NCBI GenBank assembly: GCA_937969105.1
Contig: CALBUZ010000066.1
Location: 1-6,232 of the forward strand
Source: an uncultured Collinsella sp.
GTDB taxonomy: Bacteria; Actinomycetota; Coriobacteriia; Coriobacteriales; Coriobacteriaceae
Direction: 5' to 3'
Length of the DNA stretch: 6,232 bases
Each line of letters opens with the position of its first letter. Positions within the stretch are counted from its first letter, which is position 1. The notes beneath the pieces were generated by a model. The model had not been told where the DNA came from. It did no database searches and was given only the letters and a program-made list of their open reading frames with translations. The translations under genes and the position numbers were made by a program. Below, in pieces: positions 1-5,569 of the stretch.

Positions 1-608
1 AGCTCCGCCGCCACGCCGGCCTTCCAGCTCATGCCGATCACAGCGCGGGCGCACGAAAGCACAAACGGCAGGACTTCGCGCCAGGTGTGGGCACAAAACA
101 GTCGCCAGCCCCGCACGCCATGCAGACGAAACATCTGCTCCAGCGGTTTATTCACCTGAGCCAGCCCCTCGGCCAGCGAAAAATACACGCCCGGCAGCGC
201 CATCAAAAAGACAGCGGCGATGCTCACGCGCGCCGATCCCAACCAAATAAGCAGCAGGACCACCACGCAGGCGACCGGCGTCGCCTTTACAAACGACAGC
301 GCCGGAGCCACCAGGTGCGCAAACGCCCGCGAATGTGACGAAATCCCGGCAAGCACGCCACCACACACCGCGGCAAGCACCAGCCCGCCCAGTATCCGCG
401 CGCCCGAGCCCGCCAAAATCGCCCAGGTACCGCCATCGCACACCAGGCGCAGCAGCGCCAAGGCAACAGCACCCGGCCCCGGCAAGATCAGTGGCTGCGC
501 CACCAGCGCCGCCACCAGCATCCACGCGGCAAGCCAAAAGGCGGCGACGACACCTGCTGCCGCCACCGCCTTCATACGCTCTGTCATGTGTCGAGCAAAC
601 GCACGCAC
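1..608 (-). CDS. ABC transporter permease, SsuC/TauC-type (BPD_transp_1), 3' end outside the window
   Basis: This is the membrane subunit of an ABC importer. It would form the channel for the solute delivered by the lipoprotein encoded just upstream. The frame is open to the left edge and gives 202 complete codons; the family is usually about 250-260 residues, so roughly 50-60 are missing. Hydrophobic segments lie near residues 12-37, 64-88, 103-124 and 128-150. An EAA-like cytoplasmic loop at about 157-182 contains LHGVRGWRLF followed by VLP, which contacts the ATPase in this family. The entry ILPGPGAV (about 41-48) resembles the N-terminal periplasmic segment of SsuC-type permeases (LPxPxxV). 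I chose GTG at 608 because GGAG (615-618) sits 6 nt before it, inside the last codons of the lipoprotein gene, leaving only 3 nt between the genes. ATGs at 587 and 575 are alternatives without a clear ribosome site. The ATPase gene presumably lies further left. The substrate is not readable. Confidence 0.88.
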   Translation of the reverse strand, partial: MRAFARHMTERMKAVAAAGVVAAFWLAAWMLVAALVAQPLILPGPGAVALALLRLVCDGGTWAILAGSGARILGGLVLAAVCGGVLAGISSHSRAFAHLVAPALSFVKATPVACVVVLLLIWLGSARVSIAAVFLMALPGVYFSLAEGLAQVNKPLEQMFRLHGVRGWRLFCAHTWREVLPFVLSCARAVIGMSWKAGVAAE

Positions 609-611
609 GGG

Positions 612-1667
612 CTACTCCAAGTAGTAGAAATCGTCAGCCGGAAGTTTACCACCCACGGCGCTCGCGTCCGCGTCAGACAGTACCTGCAGATACCCGCTAA
701 GTGCCGCCTTCATATCCTTGCCCGTCTGGCAGACAAGCATGCACCCGGGAATCGCCTTCTCGGCAATCTTGGCGTTGTCCACGATACCCGCATCGACCAC
801 GGCCTGCGCCCAGTCTGCCGGCGCCGCATTGACAGCCTTAACGCTCGCCGCATGGCAGCTCAAGAACTCCGCCACGGCCTCGGGATGTTCCTCGGCGAAC
901 GCGCGGCGCACCACGGTCACGCCCGTCAGCAAGCGCGAGCCCGTGTCACCCGCCAGCTCGTCCCACACATCGGTCAGGCTCACCGGCGCCGACAGCTTGC
1001 CTTCGCTCTTTGCGATGGCAGCGGTCTTGAACGGCTCTGGCAGCACGCCCACGGCGGACGGGTCGGCAAGCAGGGCCGACAGCACCTCGGTGGGCTCGCT
1101 CTTAAACTCGAGCGTCACCTGGCCGGTCAGGCCCGCGCGCTCCAGCAGGTAGTTCATGACGTACTCCGGCGTGGTGCCCTTGCCCGTCATATAGACGGTA
1201 TGGCCCGCCAGATCGCCAAACGAGGTCACACTCGCGTCGCCCGTCACCACGTTCAGCACGCCCAGCGTGTTGATGTCGATGACCTGCACCGCGCCCTCGG
1301 TCTTGTTGTAGAGCACGCTCGCCACGTTGGCCGGCACCAGGGCAATGTCGATATCGCCCTGAATGACCTTGGGCACGATCTCGTCGGCGGCGGCGTTGAT
1401 CGCAAAGTCGAACTCATTGTCCGTCTCGCCATCAGCAGCCTGGTCCATAAACTGCACCAGACCGATCGACGTCGGGCCCTTGAGCGAGGCGACGTGCACC
1501 TCGACCGGCTCTGCGGCAGCACCGGCGCCGTCCGTGGCAGCCGAGCCCGCGGCGGACCCGGCACCGGCAGCCCCGCCGCCACAGCCCGCGAGCGCAAGCG
1601 ACAGGGCGCCCGCGGCGAGCGCCGAGGCAAACCCCCGGCGCGACATCTCAACATCAAACGCGCGCAT
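612..1667 (-). CDS. ABC transporter substrate-binding lipoprotein, SsuA/TauA/NMT1-like (COG0715 type), Tat-like signal
   Basis: This is an extracytoplasmic solute-binding protein, probably lipid-anchored outside the membrane, that feeds the adjacent permease. From ATG 1667 it has 351 residues. A twin-arginine signal (SRRGF, 9-13) precedes a hydrophobic stretch and the lipobox LALAGC, giving lipidated Cys29. A Gly/Ala/Ser-rich linker (30-53) leads to the binding domain. That domain has SLKGPTSIGLVQFMD (61-75), DIDIALVPANVASVLYNK (105-122) and TGKGTTPEYVMNYLLERAG (161-179), the pattern of periplasmic binding proteins that include sulfonate, nitrate and pyrimidine-precursor binders. Three cysteines remain in the mature part (271, 309, 313), which is uncommon for this class. 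ATG 1667 begins 2 nt after the hydrogenase stop, with GAGGGG (1679-1684) 11 nt upstream. GTG 1676 (three residues longer) and ATG 1646 (MSRRGF, a typical signal-peptide start) are also possible. The family call is firm; the substrate is unknown. Confidence 0.88.
   Translation of the reverse strand: MRAFDVEMSRRGFASALAAGALSLALAGCGGGAAGAGSAAGSAATDGAGAAAEPVEVHVASLKGPTSIGLVQFMDQAADGETDNEFDFAINAAADEIVPKVIQGDIDIALVPANVASVLYNKTEGAVQVIDINTLGVLNVVTGDASVTSFGDLAGHTVYMTGKGTTPEYVMNYLLERAGLTGQVTLEFKSEPTEVLSALLADPSAVGVLPEPFKTAAIAKSEGKLSAPVSLTDVWDELAGDTGSRLLTGVTVVRRAFAEEHPEAVAEFLSCHAASVKAVNAAPADWAQAVVDAGIVDNAKIAEKAIPGCMLVCQTGKDMKAALSGYLQVLSDADASAVGGKLPADDFYYLE
615..618 (-). promoter_or_regulatory. Ribosome binding site of the permease gene, inside the lipoprotein gene
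   Basis: GGAG occurs in the last two sense codons of the lipoprotein gene (TTG GAG TAG), 6 nt before GTG 608. This is the main reason for preferring that GTG over ATG 587, which has no recognisable site. Confidence 0.55.
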
Positions 1668-1669
1668 CG

Positions 1670-3487
1670 CTAGCACGTCCCCTCGTTAGGCATCGTCCAT
1701 GCGTGATGGTCGGTATGCAGCAGCTCCTCGGCCAGCGGCGAGAGCGGCTCGCCCAAGAACTCGCGGTAGCACGCCTGAACATCGGGATTCTCGTGCGAGA
1801 AGCGAATGTCCGCAGCGGCATCCAGGCCCCACAGCACCTGACCGCGCTCGGCTGCCAGCTCGCAGCCGTCGTGGATGGGCTGACCGCCGCCGCCGACGCA
1901 GCCGCCCGGGCATGCCATGACCTCAACGAAGTCATAGTTCACGCGGCCGTCGCGAATTGCGTCGAGCAGGCGGGCGGCGTTGCCCAGCCCGTGTGCCACG
2001 GCGACGCGCACCTTGGTGCCATCGATTTCGGCCACGGCCTCCTTCCAGCCGTCAAGTCCGCGCACATCGGTAAAGAAGTCGGCGTCGGGGTTCTTGTTCT
2101 TGCCCGTCACCAGGTAATAGGCCGAGCGCACGGCGGCCTCCATCACGCCGCCCGTGGCACCAAAGATCACACCCGCACCCGTGCCAAAGCCCAGCGGCGT
2201 ATCGAGTGGCTCCTCAACCAGCGTGTCGACGCTCACGTGGTTCGCGCGGATCATGCGCACCATCTCGCGCACCGTCAGCGCAACGTCCACATCGGGCGTG
2301 CCGTCCTCGCCCACCATGCTCGGCAGCGCGCACTCGGCCTTCTTGGCCGTGCACGGCATAACGGACACCACAAACAGGCGCTCGGGCTCCACGCCCAGCA
2401 CCTTGGCATAGTAGGTCTTGGCGATGGCGCCGAACATCTGCTGCGGCGACTTTGACGTGGACAGGCTGTCGACAAACTCGGGGTAACGTGCCTTCACAAA
2501 GCGTACCCAGCCCGGGCAGCAGCTCGTAAACATGGGCCAACCGCGGCTGTCGTCCTCGCCCTTGGCGGCCTTACCCAGGCGCTCGAGCAGCTCGGAGCCC
2601 TCCTCCATAATGGTGAGGTCGGCCGAGAAATCGGTGTCGAACACGTACTCAAAGCCAACGCGGCGCAGTGCGCAAGCCAGGCGCTCAACGGTAGCCTCCT
2701 CGCGCGGAATACCGAGCTCCTCGCCCCAGGCGCTACGCACGGCCGGCGCAATCTGCACCAGCACAATCTTGTCGGGATCGGCGAGAGCATCGAACACGGT
2801 CTCGGTATCGTCACGCTCGCGCAGAGCGCCCGTCGGGCAATGCGTGATGCACTGACCGCACGCGACGCAATCGGTCTTGCCGATCGGCGCACGCCCGCGG
2901 GTGCCCACGGCGGTATGCGTGGCGCGGTTGGTCAGGTCCCAAATCCCTAAGCCCTGCACGCTCTCGCACACCTTGATGCAGCGCATGCATTTGATGCACT
3001 TGTCGTTATCGCGGATGATGGGGAAATCGAAGTCCCAGCCCTCGCGCGCCAGGTGCTGCTCGTACGGCAGATAGAAGATGCCCAAGTCGTTGGCGATGGT
3101 CTGCAGGTTGCAGTTACCACTGCGTACGCAGCTCGTACAGCGCGAATCGTGCTGGGACAGCAGCAGCTGCACGTTGGTACGACGTGCCTCGCGGGCTTTG
3201 GGGCTGTTGGTGCGGACCACCATGCCGTCGAGCACGTAGTTGTTGCAGGCGGCAACCAGCTGGTCGCAGCCCTCAACCTCGACCACGCACACGCGGCAAC
3301 CGCCGATCTCGTTTAGATCGCGCAGGTAGCACAGGGTGGGAATCTGGATGCCGACGGACTTGGCCGCGTCCAGGATCGTGGTGTGCTCGGGCACCACGAC
3401 CTCGCAATTGTCGATAGTGAGCTTAACCATGTTGAGTGCTCCGCTTTCGGTGTTGTCGCTGACAGTGGGGTTGTTGGGCTCTACCAT
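1670..3487 (-). CDS. hydA: [FeFe]-hydrogenase, group A catalytic subunit
   Basis: This cytoplasmic enzyme interconverts H2 with protons and electrons. The 605-residue product (from ATG 3487) has the full layout of Clostridium pasteurianum CpI. A [2Fe-2S] domain has Cys53, 64, 67 and 81. A His-ligated [4Fe-4S] site has His113, Cys117, 120 and 126. A two-[4Fe-4S] ferredoxin domain has Cys164, 167, 170, 174 and Cys207, 210, 213, 217. The H-cluster domain has TSCCPGW (proton-relay Cys323, ligand Cys324), MPCTAKKAE (Cys379) and MACPGGCVGGGGQP (Cys526, Cys530). A C-terminal small-subunit-like domain follows (about 540-600). No ligand is missing, so it should be active if matured by HydEFG, which are not in this window. 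Start: ATG 3487 overlaps the upstream stop (ATGGTAG) and has GGAGG 8 nt before it; the extra 19 codons keep C-rich third positions. ATG 3430 (MVKLTID) also has GGAG 8 nt upstream and would give exactly the CpI N-terminus. The neighbouring GltD-type subunit points to NAD(P)H coupling. Confidence 0.95.
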   Translation of the reverse strand: MVEPNNPTVSDNTESGALNMVKLTIDNCEVVVPEHTTILDAAKSVGIQIPTLCYLRDLNEIGGCRVCVVEVEGCDQLVAACNNYVLDGMVVRTNSPKAREARRTNVQLLLSQHDSRCTSCVRSGNCNLQTIANDLGIFYLPYEQHLAREGWDFDFPIIRDNDKCIKCMRCIKVCESVQGLGIWDLTNRATHTAVGTRGRAPIGKTDCVACGQCITHCPTGALRERDDTETVFDALADPDKIVLVQIAPAVRSAWGEELGIPREEATVERLACALRRVGFEYVFDTDFSADLTIMEEGSELLERLGKAAKGEDDSRGWPMFTSCCPGWVRFVKARYPEFVDSLSTSKSPQQMFGAIAKTYYAKVLGVEPERLFVVSVMPCTAKKAECALPSMVGEDGTPDVDVALTVREMVRMIRANHVSVDTLVEEPLDTPLGFGTGAGVIFGATGGVMEAAVRSAYYLVTGKNKNPDADFFTDVRGLDGWKEAVAEIDGTKVRVAVAHGLGNAARLLDAIRDGRVNYDFVEVMACPGGCVGGGGQPIHDGCELAAERGQVLWGLDAAADIRFSHENPDVQACYREFLGEPLSPLAEELLHTDHHAWTMPNEGTC

Positions 3488-5313
3488 TCCAGGTTCCTCC
3501 CTCCACGGAACGCGCCAAATCCAAAGTGGTCGCAACGCAGGCAGCGGCTTGCCTCTTGGCGTGCCTCCTCCTCGGTGAGACCTTGCTCAACCAGATTCCA
3601 ATCGTGGATGCGCTCGCCGGCCTCGCGCTCGCCCAGCTCGCAGCGGCCGCACTCGTGCTTGCCCTTAAACTGCACGGTCGGCAGCTCCACGTCGAGCTTG
3701 ATCTTGTGGTCGAAGCCCAGGTAGCGGTCGATATTTGCCGAAGCAACGCGGCCGGCGTTGATGGCACGGATGACGGTGGCAGGACCGGTCTGGCAGTCGC
3801 CGCCGCTAAAGAGGCCATCGAAGTTAGGCACGGCGCCATCCGAATCGGTGACCACGCAGCCCCACTTACAGGCGATGCCCATGTCCTCAAACGGCTTGGA
3901 ATCGATGTCCTGGCCAATGGCCACAAACACGCGCTCGCAGGGAATGACGCGCTCGGGCGTGGCGGCGGCACGCGGGGCCGGGCGCCCACGACGGGGCTCG
4001 CCGATAATCTGCGGCTGCACGCGCAGGCCAGTCACGCGGCCTTCCTCACCCGTCTCGATAGCGAGAGGTGCGGTGAGCTCCAGAACCCCGCAGCCCTCGG
4101 CCTGGGCACCGGCGATCTCGGCATCCTGGGCCGTCATGTCGCAGATGCGGCGGCGGTAGACGATGCTCACCTTTTCGGCACCGCAGCGCACGGCGGAGCG
4201 CGCCACGTCCATGGCCACATTGCCGCCGCCGATGACGCACACGCGCTGGCCGCTCAGGTCGGGCAGCGCGTCGTCGCCGATGGCGCGCAGCATCTTGACG
4301 GCCGATTCCACGCCGGGCGCCTCTTCGCCCGGAAGGCCGAGCTTCTTATCGCTGTGGGCACCGATGGCCAGGTAGACGGCATCGAACTCGTCGCGCAGGC
4401 GGGCAAGCTCCTCGCCGTTGACGGAGTGGTCGAGTTCCACATCGATGCCAGCGCTCAAGATCCAGTCGATCTCGGCCTGTAGGCGCTCGCGCGGCAGACG
4501 GTAGCTGGGAATGCCATAGCGCAGCATGCCGCCCAGGTGGTGGCGCTGCTCAAAGATGGTCACCTTATGGCCCATCACGGCCAGGTAGTAGGCGCAGGAA
4601 AGGCCGGCCGGACCGCCGCCAATCACGGCGATGCGCTTGCCGGTATTGTCGGCCACGCTGGGCTTGTAATCGTTGAGGTCGCTGTGCTCAACGGCAAAAC
4701 GCTTGAGGGCAAGGATGTTCATGGGATCGTCGACCATGCCGCGACGGCAGTGCATCTCACAGGGATGCTCGCACACCAGGCCGCAAACGAGCGGCAGCGG
4801 GTTGTTCTTGCGAATGACCTTGACAGCATCGGCATAGCGGCCGGCCTCGACCAGCGAAATGTAACCGGGAATGTCGACGTGCGCCGGGCAGCCCGAGACG
4901 CACGGGACGCGGGCTTCGCGGTCAAAGCCACAGGAGTGCTCGCGGATGTGGTGCTCAAAATCGTCGCGGAAACCGCGAATGGCCGTGAGTGCCATGGCGC
5001 CGGCCTCGTAGCCGATGGCGCAGTCGCTCGAAAGGTAGATGGTGCGGGCGGTGCGCTCGATCAGATTGAGCGTGGACTCGTCGGCGCGGCCCTCGAGCAC
5101 ATCGGCGAGCAGGTCGCTCAGCGCGCTCAGGCCCACGCGACAGGGCGTGCACTTGCCGCAGCTCTGGGTGGAGCACAGGTTGACGAGCGCCGCCGTAAAC
5201 TCAACGGGGCACGGGACGAGCGAACTCACCGCCAGACGGCGTCCGAGCGCATCGTGCAGGTCGTCCATGACGGCTTGAGCGTGGCTGCGTTCCATTACGT
5301 GCAGTCGTGCCAT
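3481..5313 (-). CDS. Fusion of NuoF-type [4Fe-4S] domain and GltD/NfnL-type FAD/NAD(P)H oxidoreductase, hydrogenase partner
   Basis: This is probably the electron-transfer partner of the hydrogenase, moving electrons between NAD(P)H, FAD and Fe-S clusters in the cytoplasm. From ATG 5313 it has 610 residues. Residues about 30-125 match the C-terminal end of NuoF/HydB: SCGKCTPCR (Cys52, 55, 58) plus Cys98 in SSDCAIG, then FRDDFEHHI. The FMN- and NADH-binding Rossmann part of NuoF is absent. Residues 128-210 resemble the GltD N-terminal Fe-S domain (Cys138, 142, 177, 181, 185, 189). An FAD site follows (IGGGPAGLSC from 231, Glu255), then a pyridine-nucleotide site (IGGGNVAMDVA from 361) with YRRR (386-389), whose arginines suggest NADPH. 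A flavin-contacting SGGD lies at 503-506. The tail carries two CxxC pairs (555/558, 591/594). GAGAGGGG (5319-5326) lies 5 nt before ATG 5313; the longer GTG start at 5328 would overlap this site. It overlaps hydA by 7 nt, suggesting translational coupling and a shared complex. Confidence 0.9.
   Translation of the reverse strand: MARLHVMERSHAQAVMDDLHDALGRRLAVSSLVPCPVEFTAALVNLCSTQSCGKCTPCRVGLSALSDLLADVLEGRADESTLNLIERTARTIYLSSDCAIGYEAGAMALTAIRGFRDDFEHHIREHSCGFDREARVPCVSGCPAHVDIPGYISLVEAGRYADAVKVIRKNNPLPLVCGLVCEHPCEMHCRRGMVDDPMNILALKRFAVEHSDLNDYKPSVADNTGKRIAVIGGGPAGLSCAYYLAVMGHKVTIFEQRHHLGGMLRYGIPSYRLPRERLQAEIDWILSAGIDVELDHSVNGEELARLRDEFDAVYLAIGAHSDKKLGLPGEEAPGVESAVKMLRAIGDDALPDLSGQRVCVIGGGNVAMDVARSAVRCGAEKVSIVYRRRICDMTAQDAEIAGAQAEGCGVLELTAPLAIETGEEGRVTGLRVQPQIIGEPRRGRPAPRAAATPERVIPCERVFVAIGQDIDSKPFEDMGIACKWGCVVTDSDGAVPNFDGLFSGGDCQTGPATVIRAINAGRVASANIDRYLGFDHKIKLDVELPTVQFKGKHECGRCELGEREAGERIHDWNLVEQGLTEEEARQEASRCLRCDHFGFGAFRGGRNLEW
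3496..3504 (-). promoter_or_regulatory. Ribosome binding site deciding the hydrogenase start (tandem GGAGG)
   Basis: Two overlapping GGAGG copies read on the minus strand. The nearer one (3496-3500) is 8 nt from ATG 3487. It lies inside the end of the upstream oxidoreductase gene, whose TAG stop overlaps the new start. A second, weaker GGAG (3439-3442) sits 8 nt from the internal ATG 3430, so both starts have ribosome-site support. Confidence 0.7.
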
Positions 5314-5318
5314 AAGAT

Positions 5319-5326
5319 CCCCTCTC
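5319..5326 (-). promoter_or_regulatory. Ribosome binding site of the oxidoreductase gene
   Basis: The minus strand reads GAGAGGGG, then 5 nt, then ATG 5313. This favours ATG 5313 over the in-frame GTG at 5328, which would place the ribosome site inside the coding region. Confidence 0.6.
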
Positions 5327-5334
5327 ACATGGCA

Positions 5335-5354
5335 GCCCGGAGGCGAGGCCGGGC
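5335..5354 (-). other. GC hairpin in the leader of the hydrogenase operon
   Basis: GCCCGG (5335-5340) and CCGGGC (5349-5354) form a 6-bp stem with an 8-nt loop, ending about 8 nt before the ribosome site of the first gene. In the transcript the loop reads CCUCGCCU. Its CCUC and CCU could pair with the GAGAGGGG ribosome site, so a role in controlling translation is possible. It is short, and GC-rich DNA yields such stems by chance. Confidence 0.3.
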
Positions 5355-5417
5355 GAAATTGCTACACGCACAACACTGAGCTAAAAGGTTGTTAGGCCTC
5401 CACACGGTTCGGCAGGC

Positions 5418-5446
5418 GGTATAAAATGTCACCCCCAGCGGTGAAA
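5418..5446 (-). promoter_or_regulatory. Weak promoter candidate for the hydrogenase operon
   Basis: The gap 5314-5499 is the only AT-richer non-coding stretch before the operon, so its promoter should lie here. On the minus strand TATACC (5418-5423) could serve as a -10 box, with TTTCAC (5441-5446) 17 nt upstream. The -10 is acceptable but the -35 matches the TTGACA consensus poorly. Other AT-rich hexamers in 5455-5495 could serve instead. Confidence 0.25.
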
Positions 5447-5459
5447 TAGAACATTACCG
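5439..5459. repeat. Imperfect inverted repeat in the promoter region
   Basis: CGGTGA (5439-5444) and TTACCG (5454-5459) are inverted copies with one mismatch, separated by 9 nt. They overlap the proposed -35 box, a position suitable for a dimeric repressor or activator. With five of six bases matching, chance cannot be excluded and I recognise no known regulator site. Confidence 0.25.
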
Positions 5460-5499
5460 CAGATAAAAGCCATATTTGATAAAACGCGTTACCAAATGA

Positions 5500-5537
5500 C
5501 AATGCCCCGCCCACGCAATCACGTGGACGGGGCATTG
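5500..5537 (-). terminator. Rho-independent-type terminator after the GH4 gene
   Basis: Arms 5500-5515 and 5522-5537 form a 16-bp stem with a 6-nt loop. On the minus strand the single non-Watson-Crick position is a G-U wobble; on the plus strand it is a C-A mismatch, so the structure suits minus-strand transcripts. It starts 32 nt after the GH4 stop codon. The following tract is only moderately U-rich (UCAUUUGG, then a UUUU further on), so termination may be incomplete. It separates the sugar gene from the hydrogenase operon. Confidence 0.75.
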
Positions 5538-5569
5538 CTCCAGGTATGCGGTCAGCGACCCTGTTGCTT

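Noticed and set aside
588..1673. Plus-strand open frame of 361 codons
   Set aside because: It is a mirror of the lipoprotein gene in high-GC DNA. Its product is His/Arg-rich and low-complexity, with no recognisable fold, while the minus strand shows a signal peptide, lipobox and family motifs.
3488..3535. TTG start at 3535 for the hydrogenase
   Set aside because: It would add 16 Trp/Arg-rich residues and a 55-nt overlap, while ATG 3487 has a strong ribosome site.
5314..5328. GTG start at 5328 for the oxidoreductase
   Set aside because: The purine-rich ribosome site lies within these five codons and is correctly spaced for ATG 5313.
3526..5379. Long plus-strand open frames (3526-4482 and 4537-5379)
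   Set aside because: Both lie opposite the oxidoreductase gene, whose Fe-S and nucleotide-binding motifs are unmistakable. The plus-strand products have no recognisable motifs.
5389..5405. Possible Rex (NADH-sensing) operator, TTGTTAGGCCTCCACAC
   Set aside because: Only the central AGGCCT is palindromic; the flanks do not match the TTGTGA-N6-TCACAA pattern expected for Rex.
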